A DNA stretch of 64,000 nucleotides from Anaerolineaceae bacterium. GTDB lineage: Bacteria > Chloroflexota > Anaerolineae > Anaerolineales > Anaerolineaceae. The position numbers and the translations under genes are program-made. The notes below the pieces were generated by a model that saw only the letters and a program-made list of their open reading frames with translations, searched no databases and was not told the DNA's origin. The stretch is from assembly GCA_028714615.1 (NCBI GenBank), contig JAQTMA010000001.1:1-64000 (forward strand), in the 5' to 3' direction. The stretch's first letter is position 1, and the number at the start of each line of letters is the position of its first letter. Positions 15,800-25,073 of the stretch are shown here, piece after piece.

Positions 15800-17136
15800 G
15801 TTCGCAGCCCTCGCCAGCGCGGATAGACCGAAAAGACCGGTGTGAGCGTTGGTGTCAAATCGTGGAAGGTAGCGTTTTGCGCGGCCATCACCAGCAGCGC
15901 CCCGCCCGGGGGAAACTGCCAGTTCGAAAACGAAAAATCGATATTGCCCAGGATCCCGTTAGCTTGCGAACCGATGGCATATTGATCGCCCTCAGTTGGG
16001 TTGATATAGGCTGCCAGCTCCCCACCTCCCGTATCCACCCAGACCCCGTCAACAATGAGAAGGTGCTCGGCCGGGACCAGGATCAGGCAGTCCAGGTACA
16101 ATGCGCCTGCAGGGGAAATGCGCTCGGCGAAGATCTTCAGCGCATAATCGCCCATTCCATTGCCGATCCCCGGCCCCGTACCGCGGTAACCGGTAGGCGG
16201 CAGTTGCACCTGGCCCAGCTCGACCAGCTTCCAACCAGTTTGCCCGGAAATGTAAGTGGTGCCCACGATCGAGCCGCGTGAGAAGCCCATCCAGCCGTGC
16301 TGCAGTTGCAGCGCTACTTGGGTGGGATATGCATCGACTTTAACCCGACCCAGCACCAGGTAGCGTCCCACGAAATCATCCAGGTTGGTCGTGGCGATAT
16401 CGGACAGGTAGAGGTTGTTGCGCCAATAGAGCTGCGGCATGGTGAAGTTGACCCGCACGCAATGGCCGTCCGAAGCAGAGGCATCATCGATGACCTCTGA
16501 GTCGGTCATGGGGTTGCCGATGTTGACCGTGCCGGCCTCGCACTCCCACACGGAAATAAATCCGGTCGTGCCATTTCGCAATGGGCGTAGGCCCACCCAG
16601 ATCCTGGATAACCCGGCTGCCACTGAAGCGGAGGAGATGGTCAGGCTGGCGATGCGTCCCTCCACTGCGCCTCCCAGGGCTGCCAGGGCTGCTTTGCCGC
16701 CCGTAGCCGAGAGCGGCCCCGGGGTGTAGGCCGTCGGGGTAGCCGCCTCGTAGAGCGCCTGGCGCTGGATGGCCACGCGTAAATTTAGCCGCCCCCGACC
16801 CATCAGCGGCCCGGAAAAGGCCGAGGGCAGGATCTCAAGCGTCCCGTCCAGCACCAGGGAGCGCTTGGCCGTCTCACCCTCACTCTGCCAGGTGAGCCAT
16901 ACCGGCGAGGCCTCGATTGGGTTGGCGCTATAGCGCCGGGATGCCTCAAAGAGGCCCTCGAGCTGAACCACGGACGTGCGGGTATTTGCATCTGACGCCA
17001 CGGAGAAGAGCTCCATCGTCTCCCAAACGGAATCGGAGCCGGTCTTGGGTCCCCAGGTCGCGTCTTTGAGCAGGAGCGTACCGGTCAGGAAATTGAGCGT
17101 GACGGTGCCGTCGCTCAGGGATAGCTCACGGGTCAT
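15796..17136 (-). CDS. Distal tail-like structural protein
   Basis: This 446-residue, largely beta-structured protein lies directly behind the tape measure, the usual place of the distal tail (Dit) protein. Residues 1-120 contain paired strands (GTVTLNFLTGTLLLKD, KRSLVLDGTLEILP). The long central region may be an inserted carbohydrate-binding module (residues 160-360). No signature motif proves Dit. Confidence 0.55.
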   Translation of the reverse strand: MTRELSLSDGTVTLNFLTGTLLLKDATWGPKTGSDSVWETMELFSVASDANTRTSVVQLEGLFEASRRYSANPIEASPVWLTWQSEGETAKRSLVLDGTLEILPSAFSGPLMGRGRLNLRVAIQRQALYEAATPTAYTPGPLSATGGKAALAALGGAVEGRIASLTISSASVAAGLSRIWVGLRPLRNGTTGFISVWECEAGTVNIGNPMTDSEVIDDASASDGHCVRVNFTMPQLYWRNNLYLSDIATTNLDDFVGRYLVLGRVKVDAYPTQVALQLQHGWMGFSRGSIVGTTYISGQTGWKLVELGQVQLPPTGYRGTGPGIGNGMGDYALKIFAERISPAGALYLDCLILVPAEHLLIVDGVWVDTGGGELAAYINPTEGDQYAIGSQANGILGNIDFSFSNWQFPPGGALLVMAAQNATFHDLTPTLTPVFSVYPRWRGLRT

Positions 17137-17139
17137 AGC

Positions 17140-19713
17140 TCAGGCTCCCATCGTGGCATTCAGGCGCGCCCTGCGGCGCTCGTCGACCATCGCCAGCCCC
17201 AAAGCGGCTGTGCCCTGATCGTAGAAATGCTGGTTGATCGTGTCTCCGCCCACCGAAGCCTGCGCCAGGCGTCCCGGACTACCGGAGAGAGATCCGCTGA
17301 TGTTGACGTTTCCCAAAGCCCCGATCGCGCCATTGACATCAGTAGCGATCTTTTTGAAGGAATTGGTAAAGCCCGCCCCCAGTCCCAGGGCCATATTCTG
17401 CCCGATGCCTGCAAAGACCTTACTGGGACTGGCTATACCCAGGGCTTTTTTGACCCCGTCCACGATCCCGGTGAAGAACTTTTGGATGTTCTCCCCAAAC
17501 GCCGCGGCATTATTCTGGATGCCCTGCCAGACCCCATCCACGATGTTTTTACCCACATCCCAGAGGGTGGTCACCAGGCCTTTAACCCCGTCCGCGATTG
17601 CGGTCACCAGTTTCCCAGCCTCTGTTCCGAGCGTCGGAAGCATGCCCACAATCCCGGTAATTAGCATTGTCACGAGTTGCACGGCCGCCTCGCCGATCAT
17701 CGGCAGCGCCGCAATGATCGCAGTAAAAATGGCGGTCACAATCTGCGGGATGTAGGGTAGCAGGATTGGGATCGCCGCAATGAGTCCAGTGGCCAGCGCC
17801 AGGATAAGCTGCAGGGCTGCTTGAATGAGCGCAGGGAGGTTCTCCAGGAGCGTCAGGATGATCTTCGGGATGATCTCGAGGATAGTCGGGATGAGCTGGG
17901 GCAGCGCAGCCGCGATGCCGGTCGCCAGGGTGATGATGAGCTGCAGCGCCGTTTCAATCAGCATCGGCAGCTGGGGCAGGATGCCGTTGACCAGAGCCAG
18001 CACCAACTGCAGGCCGGTCTGCATGATCATCGGCAAGCTGGTGATCACGAACTGGATGAAAGCATTGATGAGCTGCAGCACGACTGGCAGGAGCGCGGGA
18101 ATGGCCGTGACGAGGGAACTGGCCAGACCGTTGATGATCGAAAGGCCCGTCTGCAGGAGCCGCTCCGGTTTTGTGGCCAGGTTGGTGAGGAGATTGCCGA
18201 TCATCTCGCCGATCCCACTGGCCATGTCTCCCGAACCCGCTCCGGAGAAGAGCTCTTTGAACAGACCACTGATCCCGCCGGTCTTCAAAGTGTTCGCCAG
18301 GCTGCCGATCTTGTCGGCAATCCCGGCAACGCTGTCCTTCAATTGGATGGCCTTATCGACGTTGTCACGGCCAAAGATGGAATTGAGTGCCCCCCGGATG
18401 TTCCCGGTCTGCAGCTTAGTGAAGACCTCATCCATCTTCCCGCCGAATTCGCCAATTTTGGTCGTCAGCCATTCCACTCCCTTGGTCATCGTAGAGCTTT
18501 CCAGGAAGTTATTCAGCAGGGTGGTGGCCCGCGTAACGATCGGGAGAAGCGCCGTGCCGATTTTGGCCTTGAGGTTCTCCACCTGGCTGGCCAGGATCCT
18601 CTGCTGGTTAGCTAGTCCTCCCGAGGTGCGAGCAAAATCACCCTGGGCCAAGGCCGTCTGCTCCATGATCAGCGCGTAGCTCGCCTGAGCTTTAGCCGCG
18701 GCCGGCAGCTCGCCGTTGACCTCCTTGAAGCCCATCTTGAGCGCCTGGGTCTTCAAGGCAGCCGCGGATATATTGACCCCCAACGCCTTCAAGGGTTCGG
18801 TTTCTCCGGTGAGCCCGGCTCGTAATTTCTCGAGCACTTCCTCCGGAGAGAGGTTGTTGAAACTGGCCAGGTCCCCGGCCAGCTTGACTATACCCACCGA
18901 CATATCGGCGCTTTTGTCGTCAGTCATGCCCATCGAGCGAAACAGGTTGCCGTACGTCCCAGCGGCAGCCAGGGCAGCATTTTCCGACATACCCAGCGAC
19001 GTCGCTGAATCCTTGCCGAATGCCAGCACGCGCCCGGACGCGTCTCCAAAGACCACCCCCACTTTGGAAACCGTCTCATTCAGGTCGCTGGCCGGGCCGA
19101 TGGTTTTGGCTGCCAGGGCGCCAATGGCCACACCTGCAGCCGTGGCGGCCCCCACCAGTCCGAGGGCCAGGCCTGCTGTGAGTTTGGCCACGTGGACTAC
19201 CAGAGAGCCTAGTCCGGTGGCGGCTGATTTGGCATGGCCAACGAGACCCTTGAGGGCGTTACCCAGGTGATCCGTAGAGGTGCGCGCTTTATCTTCGTGC
19301 TTCTGCAGCGCCTGGGTCTGATCTCCGGCGCCTTTGCTCTCTTTGCCCATCGCCTCGAGCGCAGCGCCTGACTGCCGGAGCTCGCCCTGCATTTTGTTCA
19401 GGGTTTCGGTCTCTTTGTTGATGCTGATCTGGAGCAAGTCCAGCTCTTTTTTGCTGGTCTTTCCATCCGCGGCTAGCTCCTGGTAGACCCGGCTGAGCCC
19501 GTCCACCTTCTGCTGCTGCAGTCCGATCTGGCCGGTGAGCGCCTTGATGCGCGCTTCCAGGCCGGCGCTGGACTTGTCCCAGTCGCCCATACTGGCTGCG
19601 ACTGCCTTGAATCCGGATTCAATCACCCGGACCTGGCGATTGAGGTCAGCAACGCCGGCCTTGTAATTGGTCGTGTCGAGGGCTACTTTTCCACTCAGCG
19701 GGTTATCGCTCAT
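17140..19713 (-). CDS. Tail tape measure protein
   Basis: In this 857-residue protein residues 1-150 form a long coiled coil. A Gly/Ala-rich hydrophobic segment (residues 165-205) follows, then the conserved TMP domain (about 205-400: AAAGTYGNLFRSMGM, ASFNNLSPEEVLEKLRAGL). Residues 520-700 are successive hydrophobic, Leu/Ile-rich repeats bounded by Pro, probably membrane-active helices. By the usual length relation it sets a siphovirus tail of roughly 120-130 nm (inference). Confidence 0.92.
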   Translation of the reverse strand: MSDNPLSGKVALDTTNYKAGVADLNRQVRVIESGFKAVAASMGDWDKSSAGLEARIKALTGQIGLQQQKVDGLSRVYQELAADGKTSKKELDLLQISINKETETLNKMQGELRQSGAALEAMGKESKGAGDQTQALQKHEDKARTSTDHLGNALKGLVGHAKSAATGLGSLVVHVAKLTAGLALGLVGAATAAGVAIGALAAKTIGPASDLNETVSKVGVVFGDASGRVLAFGKDSATSLGMSENAALAAAGTYGNLFRSMGMTDDKSADMSVGIVKLAGDLASFNNLSPEEVLEKLRAGLTGETEPLKALGVNISAAALKTQALKMGFKEVNGELPAAAKAQASYALIMEQTALAQGDFARTSGGLANQQRILASQVENLKAKIGTALLPIVTRATTLLNNFLESSTMTKGVEWLTTKIGEFGGKMDEVFTKLQTGNIRGALNSIFGRDNVDKAIQLKDSVAGIADKIGSLANTLKTGGISGLFKELFSGAGSGDMASGIGEMIGNLLTNLATKPERLLQTGLSIINGLASSLVTAIPALLPVVLQLINAFIQFVITSLPMIMQTGLQLVLALVNGILPQLPMLIETALQLIITLATGIAAALPQLIPTILEIIPKIILTLLENLPALIQAALQLILALATGLIAAIPILLPYIPQIVTAIFTAIIAALPMIGEAAVQLVTMLITGIVGMLPTLGTEAGKLVTAIADGVKGLVTTLWDVGKNIVDGVWQGIQNNAAAFGENIQKFFTGIVDGVKKALGIASPSKVFAGIGQNMALGLGAGFTNSFKKIATDVNGAIGALGNVNISGSLSGSPGRLAQASVGGDTINQHFYDQGTAALGLAMVDERRRARLNATMGA

Positions 19714-19720
19714 GGGTTGC

Positions 19721-19924
19721 CTACATCCAATCCACCTGGTCGCAGTACACCGATTGCGCGGTTCCTGATACGCCCGAGAGCTTCATCAGGAACGGGAGCA
19801 AACTCTCGATATCGGTATCATCGATATCTTTCAGCGACCAGTTGAACGCTTTGACCAGGGTGATCTCAATGTCCACCATCCAATCACCCAGATCCGTGAT
19901 CGGGTCTTGGGTCAAAGCGTCCAT
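19721..19924 (-). CDS. Tail assembly chaperone, T-like frameshift extension
   Basis: The 67-residue acidic frame lies in the -1 frame of the preceding gene, and no stop separates its reading from the slippery site at 19945-19951. It is therefore most likely translated mainly as the C-terminal part of a fused chaperone of about 181 residues (19721-20265). Its own ATG has a poor ribosome site. Confidence 0.7.
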   Translation of the reverse strand: MDALTQDPITDLGDWMVDIEITLVKAFNWSLKDIDDTDIESLLPFLMKLSGVSGTAQSVYCDQVDWM

Positions 19925-19941
19925 CTGGTCCGTCCCCGGTG

Positions 19942-20265
19942 CTATCCCGGGGGTGGCGGGTTTGGGACCAGGCCCCCCGCCTTGTTGACGATCTGCTCGA
20001 TCACGGCGATCATATCGGTGACATCGGCGCCCTTATCCAGGTCGTCGATGGTGAAACGGTCTCCGAAAATGGTCACCACCAGCCCGGCCAGCTCATCCAG
20101 GATCTTCTCATCCAGGTTGGCCGGGTCCAGCGCGTCCGTGTTGAGCTGCTTGGCCATTTTGATGGCGCGCTTGAGGATGCCCCAGGGCACCACCGAGCGG
20201 GTAAAGGTTTTAATCGGCGCGTCTTCGGCATCATAGAGCGTGATCGTGATCGGGGTTCCCGACAT
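19942..20265 (-). CDS. Tail assembly chaperone, G-like
   Basis: This 107-residue acidic helical protein sits between the major tail protein and the tape measure, the fixed place of the lambda gpG/gpGT pair. It ends in NPPPPG followed by a stop. The slippery heptamer C CCG GGA precedes the stop, and a -1 shift there fuses it to the next frame. The fused form recruits major tail subunits to the tape measure in related phages. Confidence 0.8.
   Translation of the reverse strand: MSGTPITITLYDAEDAPIKTFTRSVVPWGILKRAIKMAKQLNTDALDPANLDEKILDELAGLVVTIFGDRFTIDDLDKGADVTDMIAVIEQIVNKAGGLVPNPPPPG
19945..19951 (-). other. Programmed -1 frameshift site
   Basis: The minus-strand heptamer C CCG GGA in the zero frame fits X XXY YYZ: the P-site CCG can re-pair to CCC and the A-site GGA to GGG. 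The zero-frame stop follows immediately, and the -1 frame is open from here through the downstream 67 codons. Confidence 0.65.
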
Positions 20266-20274
20266 ACATCACCC

Positions 20275-21192
20275 TTAGGCCGTACCGAAATCGATGGCCG
20301 CGTTGAGCGCCTGGCCATAGATATCCTTGACCGCGATCGCCACGATATAGGTGGAAGCTGCATCCAAGGATGCATTCGGATTGACGGTTAGGATCTTTTT
20401 GGTGGCGTCCAGGCTATTGGTGCAGGCCACGGCCGTACCGTCAGCCTTAACTACCACCACGTGGGCAATGGCATCCGCCGTCAGGGCGTTGTTGAAGGTC
20501 AAGGTGATGGTCTTGGTCACCGCTACCGTTGCAGCTCCGTCGATCGGATCCGCTACCGAGATCGCCAGGGCGGAGACAGCCGCTACTGCAGGCGTCTGCA
20601 CCTGGCTGAACCATGTGGACCCGCTGAAGTTGAGCGTATCCTCGTCGCCCACCACTCGTTTGACCGCTTTGAGAACCCCGCTGCCGATATCGAACTTATA
20701 GATCGATGGGATGGCCTTGAAATTGAGCTTGGCCGTCTTGGGCTCGGGTTTCTCGCCGCGCGTGGCGGTTTCCTCATCCGGAGGGCTGAATTTGCCCTTC
20801 ATGAACCAGTAATAGCGGTATTTGCCATTGGACTTCATCGACCGGAAGGCCAGGGCCACATCCGGAGGCGAGCCGCCGTAGTCATACATACGCCCGGTGG
20901 TGGCGTCAAAGGCTTTGCCCAGCACCAGCGCCTGCATCTCGAGCGGCAACCCGGTCACCTCCAGCTCCACGTCGGTGGGGCCCTCAGAGGTCATCACGTC
21001 GTAGGGTTGGTCATCGGCATACTGAGTATCCTGGGAGCTGGTGACCTTCTGGCTGGCGGTTGCGGCCGGCGCCAGGTATTCGGGGGTGCCGGCGACGTAC
21101 CCGGCGGCCGTGTCCTGGGTGACCAGGGCCACATACAACGAGTCCAGGCCAACCCGGCTTTTATACTCTCCTGCGTTCGCATTCACTGTCAT
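20275..21192 (-). CDS. Major tail tube protein with C-terminal Ig-like domain
   Basis: Residues 1-195 of 305 match phi13-type major tail proteins (DSLYVALVTQDTAAGYVAGTPEYL start, then MYDYGGSPPDVALAFRS and KFSPPDEET). Residues 205-305 form an SbsA/Big-type immunoglobulin-like domain (TITLTFNNALTADAI, KILTVNPNASL, DIYGQ). A similar domain is fused to the head-tail connector at 22576, so both may decorate the virion surface. Confidence 0.85.
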   Translation of the reverse strand: MTVNANAGEYKSRVGLDSLYVALVTQDTAAGYVAGTPEYLAPAATASQKVTSSQDTQYADDQPYDVMTSEGPTDVELEVTGLPLEMQALVLGKAFDATTGRMYDYGGSPPDVALAFRSMKSNGKYRYYWFMKGKFSPPDEETATRGEKPEPKTAKLNFKAIPSIYKFDIGSGVLKAVKRVVGDEDTLNFSGSTWFSQVQTPAVAAVSALAISVADPIDGAATVAVTKTITLTFNNALTADAIAHVVVVKADGTAVACTNSLDATKKILTVNPNASLDAASTYIVAIAVKDIYGQALNAAIDFGTA

Positions 21193-21194
21193 GG

Positions 21195-21542
21195 CTATAG
21201 CTCCTCTTCTAAATAGTAGAATTCCATTGAGAGACCGAAATGCCTGGTCTGTTCGTTGTAGGGTAGTTCCCGCAACGGTCCGCGGGTGAAGCCAACAGCG
21301 GTCATTGCGGTAGCGATCGCCGGTATGACCGCCAGGCCCGCCCGGTTGTAGTAGCTCACCTGCACGTGGTAGCTGCGGCTCTTTTCGACGTCATCTGCAT
21401 GCTGCTCGGGTGGCGCTGCGATCAAGAAGAACACCAGGTACTCATTCGGCAGCTCCCCGCCCGTAGCAGCCAGGTAGACACCTTCCGCTTTGGGCAGGCT
21501 GAGACCTGTCAGGGCTGCGCTGATCCGCTCCCAGATGCTCAT
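21195..21542 (-). CDS. Tail terminator-like protein
   Basis: This 115-residue protein lies directly upstream of the major tail protein. It has the alpha/beta pattern of tail-completion proteins (YLVFFLIAAPPEQHADD, RSYHVQVSYYNR) and an acidic C-terminal end. It is probably the ring that caps the tail tube and meets the head connector. Confidence 0.65.
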   Translation of the reverse strand: MSIWERISAALTGLSLPKAEGVYLAATGGELPNEYLVFFLIAAPPEQHADDVEKSRSYHVQVSYYNRAGLAVIPAIATAMTAVGFTRGPLRELPYNEQTRHFGLSMEFYYLEEEL

Positions 21543-21934
21543 AGCGCGCCTTTCTCTTCGAAGACCTGGCGCATCGCTCGGCGAGCCTTGCCCATGTCCG
21601 AGTCGAGCGTCGGGCGGATGTAGGGATGCGCCGGCATATTAGCGGATCCAAACTCCTGCACATTGCCATACCGGGCGGTATCGGCGTCGGTGTCTTTGAG
21701 CAGCCCCACCTCCACAAAGTGGAAATTGCCATCTTGCTGAGGCTCCGAGCAGTCGATTTTTGACTGCAGGTTGTGCGTGTCGACCGCCACCCGCGCTTGC
21801 ATGCCATCCACCAGCACAGCACCACCGGCCTGCAGGGCCTCATCGGCAACCTGGTCGATATCCTGACCGGCCTGGGCGATGCGCTCCAGGTAGTCTTCAA
21901 AACCTTTGGTGGTGAGCCGTGTCTTGATGGGCAT
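21539..21934 (-). CDS. HK97 gp10-like head-tail joining protein
   Basis: The 131-residue protein shows the gp10 pattern: an N-terminal helix GFEDYLERIAQAGQDIDQVADEAL, VDTHNLQSKI, and a C-terminal AHPYIRPTLDSDMGKARRAM. The PxPYIRP-type motif is a good marker of the family. The stop overlaps the next gene's start. Confidence 0.85.
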   Translation of the reverse strand: MPIKTRLTTKGFEDYLERIAQAGQDIDQVADEALQAGGAVLVDGMQARVAVDTHNLQSKIDCSEPQQDGNFHFVEVGLLKDTDADTARYGNVQEFGSANMPAHPYIRPTLDSDMGKARRAMRQVFEEKGAL

Positions 21935-21938
21935 TAGC

Positions 21939-22223
21939 TTACGCCTTTTCGATCCAGTGCCATGTTCCGGGTTTTGGCTCTTCAGAGAACATCACCGATG
22001 TGCGCCAAAAATGACCGTGTTTGACCTCGGCAGGGCTAATGCCAAAGTTGGCAAAGAGATTTTCCTCGGTCGGACCATACGGCGCGTCATTTGGGCCATC
22101 GGTGATCACCTGCAAATTTGAACAACCATTTTCTCCCCAAACGCGCACGACCTCCGCAGGGCAGTGCTTCCCGTTAGGCATAACATAATGCACTTTACGA
22201 CCTTCAGTTAATCCGTCCATCAT
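21939..22223 (-). CDS. Phage hypothetical protein in the connector cluster
   Basis: The 94-residue protein starts with consecutive ATGs at 22223 and 22220; GGAG spacing favours the second. The pattern VHYVMPNGKHCPAEVVRVWG, GCSNLQVITDG, GTWHWIEKA recurs in small accessory proteins of many phages whose function is not known. Its placement between head closure and gp10-like genes is unusual for a core structural gene. Confidence 0.65.
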   Translation of the reverse strand: MMDGLTEGRKVHYVMPNGKHCPAEVVRVWGENGCSNLQVITDGPNDAPYGPTEENLFANFGISPAEVKHGHFWRTSVMFSEEPKPGTWHWIEKA

Positions 22224-22231
22224 TCTCCTTT

Positions 22232-22576
22232 TTACCCGGCCTTCATTTGCCGAACCTTTAGCTCAAGATATTCGTTTCGCTGTTGGATATTGTCGATCGA
22301 GACGATCTCGTAGCGCTCCGTTCCCAGCAGCACCGCGCAGGTCGTGTCGATCCCGTTCCGATGTCGGATGGTGACCGTCGCCGCAGCTTCCGCTTCGATG
22401 GACTGTGCCGCCCAGGCTTCCGAGCCGTGCACGTTGACCCACTTGGCCCACACATCCGCGATCTTGGTCCACGTCGGCACCGGAAACCCACCCGTTTCCA
22501 CGGAAACGGTACGTGATTGCAGTTGCACTAGGGTCCGCAGCTCGCCCGGGTTGGTCACCTTCCCGTTTAAGTTCAT
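22232..22576 (-). CDS. Head closure / head-tail adaptor
   Basis: The 114-residue beta-barrel protein of the SPP1 gp16/HK97 gp7 type (ELRTLVQLQSR, WTKIADVWAKW, TVTIRHRNGIDTTCAVLLG, RYEIVSI). It overlaps the upstream stop (TGATG). It closes the capsid connector after packaging. Confidence 0.85.
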   Translation of the reverse strand: MNLNGKVTNPGELRTLVQLQSRTVSVETGGFPVPTWTKIADVWAKWVNVHGSEAWAAQSIEAEAAATVTIRHRNGIDTTCAVLLGTERYEIVSIDNIQQRNEYLELKVRQMKAG

Positions 22577-23175
22577 CAGTCCTCGGTCCAGAAGTCGAGC
22601 GTGGTATCCACCGTCTGCCCGTACACGTCCGCCGGGTGATCCAGCACCACCAGGTAGGCAGTATTGCTCGCCAGGTTGCTGTTCGGGTTCACCGTCAGCA
22701 CCTTACCGGTTACATCCAGGGTGTTCGTAGTTGCAACCGCACCGCCCGCGCTGGTCTGCAGAGTCACATGGCTGATCGCATCCGCCGCCATCTCGTTGTT
22801 GAACTGCAGCACGACGTTGGTGGAGATCGCCATCTCGCCATAAAGATTAATATTTATCAGCCGCAGCGGCTCAAACGGCACGCCGGCGCTGCCCAAGAGC
22901 ATCGCCAGCGCCTTCAACTGGACCATCACCGCCACCAACCCAAATCCCAGCGCACCACCGGCTGCCATGCCGCCCGGGTCCTCGTGCCAGCGCACCAGCA
23001 GCATGCGCGCCGCAGATTTTGCCTGCGGGTAGATGGTCGTGTCCTTCGTCCAATCTCGCCCGGTCGCCGTCTCGAGATAACCGTCGACCAGCGGCAGCAG
23101 GTCCAGCATGGCCTGGTCTGTCACGACACACCGCAACACAGTGGCAGCCTCGGCGCTCGTCAAAATATTGGTCAT
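22576..23175 (-). CDS. Head-tail connector with C-terminal Ig-like domain
   Basis: The first 95 of 199 residues are helical, as in gp6/gp15-type connectors (EAATVLRCVVTDQAMLDLL, YLETATGRDW, AARMLLVRWHEDPG). Residues 100-199 are an Ig-like domain (VVLQFNNEMAADAISHVT, KVLTVNPNSNLASNTAYLV, DVYGQ) clearly related to that of the major tail protein. Confidence 0.75.
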   Translation of the reverse strand: MTNILTSAEAATVLRCVVTDQAMLDLLPLVDGYLETATGRDWTKDTTIYPQAKSAARMLLVRWHEDPGGMAAGGALGFGLVAVMVQLKALAMLLGSAGVPFEPLRLININLYGEMAISTNVVLQFNNEMAADAISHVTLQTSAGGAVATTNTLDVTGKVLTVNPNSNLASNTAYLVVLDHPADVYGQTVDTTLDFWTED

Positions 23176-23227
23176 CGATGCTCCATCCTGGCCCGGATCG
23201 GCTCGGACCCGGGCCAGAAGTTGTCCG

Positions 23228-23671
23228 TTAGTCGATCACTTCGACGACCGAAGCAATGTGATCCACCGGCTGGTAACGGCCGTTGAATCCGTAGATTTCC
23301 GCGCTGATGACACTCTCGGCGACACCGACGGTGATCGAGAGCCGCGCGTGCGTGAAACCGCTATTGACTTTCAGCTCGTCGCTGCGGAGGTTGATCATCG
23401 CCTGGTCATTATCATTGGTGGCTTTGACAAGCGCCGTGATGGCCTTGCCGGCGATATCCTCCGCGCCGGCCCCGGCCGCGCTGGTGGCCTGCTCCAGTTT
23501 GGCGTTCACCGTTGCGCCTGCGCCCAACACCCCGGTATGGATGACCGCCAAAATGGAGTCGACGTCCACCAGCGATACCCAGCCCGTGGTCACCGTCGCC
23601 GCTGCCTGGCTGACCGGGTCCAACACCGCCAACAAAGCGATTTGTTCGGAAGGTTTGATATTCGGGTTCAT
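23228..23671 (-). CDS. Hypothetical capsid-associated protein
   Basis: The 147-residue protein lies directly downstream of the major capsid gene, with a strong AAGG ribosome site. It is rich in Ala, Val and Thr with a beta pattern and no Cys. The position suits a head decoration or stabilisation protein, but no motif proves it. Confidence 0.5.
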   Translation of the reverse strand: MNPNIKPSEQIALLAVLDPVSQAAATVTTGWVSLVDVDSILAVIHTGVLGAGATVNAKLEQATSAAGAGAEDIAGKAITALVKATNDNDQAMINLRSDELKVNSGFTHARLSITVGVAESVISAEIYGFNGRYQPVDHIASVVEVID

Positions 23672-23748
23672 GTTTCACCTTTCCATTCGTTTCTCGATCT
23701 CGCTCAAGGGACCGGGGATCCCGGTCCCAGGTAAACGAGTGATTTGAA

Positions 23749-25026
23749 TTACGCGCGTGCGTCCAACGTCACGAAGTGGCTACGGGTGGAAGATCCCTTG
23801 GCCGGGCTGACCGGCGCAGAAAGGAACGGCTGCCCGTTCATCCGGAACGTCCAGCGGAACGCCTGCAGGCCGTAGTCGAAGTACAGGTGCATGGAACTCG
23901 CAAACTGCACCCCGCCCTCGCTGGTAATGGCGTAGTATCCGGCCTTGAGATTGACCAGGTGGATATCGCCCTTATCGCCCAGCGTTTCGCACTGTTCGCT
24001 GAAGCGCACGGGCCTGCCCAGCAGCAGCCCGCCGGGAGCGTTCTGTAAACCGGTCGACGGCGGTGTCCAGACCAATTGGTTGCCCAGGGTCATTGTCATG
24101 AGCTGGGGCAGCGCATCTTGGTTGATGTACCAGGCCGCGCCCGATGCACCCAGGATGCGGGCATACATGCCGGCGATATTCTCGGCGACCAGCGTGTCCG
24201 CTGTCTGGTTAAGCTTTTTTGCCACGCTCACCAGGGCCCCCGATTTCATATAACCCAAGGGCTGGCCTGCGCCGGTGCCGCCCACGATGGCGGTATTGAT
24301 CTTCCAGCGGATGGCCTGTCCGGCCTTGTTCGTCAGGCGGGCAGCCAGCCGCGGCGCATCGGCCAGGAGCTGGTCGGTGGCGGTCACAAACGCGTACAGG
24401 TCGTGCAGCCGCATTTGCTCTGCTTCGGTTACCAGCTTTGATGGCGTCATCTGACTGGCCTCGGAACGCCATTTGGCCTGTACGCCGGTTGCGCCCCACG
24501 GTGTGGATTCGTCCCGCAGAAACTCAACAGCGTTGGAGCCGGTCGGCTCGTTATCGGTCTCAGCGATCAGTGCATCCTGCTCCATCGCCACTTCCCAGAT
24601 TTCCTGGCGGAAGGCTGGCGGCACCATGCGCCCCTCGCTCGAGCCGGTCTCCTGGTGAAAATCGGTCGGAGCCGCGCCCATCTGCAGGCGTTCATCGGTC
24701 CGCCCGCCGGGGGTATACAACCCCTTGACCGCCAGGGCGAAATCTGCCACATCGGCAAAGCCGCGTTTTGGGTCGTCTTCGCCACGGTCGTGCATCTCGA
24801 TGCGCGGCAGGGCTGTCGCCGTGCGCTCGCGCTCGCGCCGGGCTTCATGCCGGGCCAGGTCGGCGCCGAGTTTATCCAGGCGGGTGTTGATGGCATCGTC
24901 GCGCGCCTTTTCTTCGGCCGTCAGCTCTCGGCTCTCTTTTTCGGCCTGGTCGAAAATCCGCTTGCCTTCTGCGATCAGGTCGGTCCGCTCTTGCAAAAGG
25001 CTTTTATACATTTGACTTTCGTTCAT
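23749..25026 (-). CDS. Major capsid protein, HK97 fold
   Basis: In this 425-residue protein residues 1-100 are a charged coiled coil, the scaffolding-like delta domain usually removed by the prohead protease. Residues 105-425 show the HK97 fold order: QETGSSEGRMVPPAFRQEIW, then MRLHDLYAFVTATDQLLADAP (spine helix region), WYINQDALPQLMTM and GRPVRFSEQCETLGDKGDIHLVNLKAGYYAI. It follows the S49 protease, the standard order. Confidence 0.93.
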   Translation of the reverse strand: MNESQMYKSLLQERTDLIAEGKRIFDQAEKESRELTAEEKARDDAINTRLDKLGADLARHEARRERERTATALPRIEMHDRGEDDPKRGFADVADFALAVKGLYTPGGRTDERLQMGAAPTDFHQETGSSEGRMVPPAFRQEIWEVAMEQDALIAETDNEPTGSNAVEFLRDESTPWGATGVQAKWRSEASQMTPSKLVTEAEQMRLHDLYAFVTATDQLLADAPRLAARLTNKAGQAIRWKINTAIVGGTGAGQPLGYMKSGALVSVAKKLNQTADTLVAENIAGMYARILGASGAAWYINQDALPQLMTMTLGNQLVWTPPSTGLQNAPGGLLLGRPVRFSEQCETLGDKGDIHLVNLKAGYYAITSEGGVQFASSMHLYFDYGLQAFRWTFRMNGQPFLSAPVSPAKGSSTRSHFVTLDARA

Positions 25027-25073
25027 GGTTCACCTCTGCTTCAAAATGAATAGGATGGGTACTTTCTTCCACT

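Noticed and set aside
17825..18679. Long plus frames opposite the tape measure gene (264 and 284 codons)
   Set aside because: They mirror the repetitive Leu/Ile-rich codons of the tape measure protein and have no ribosome sites.
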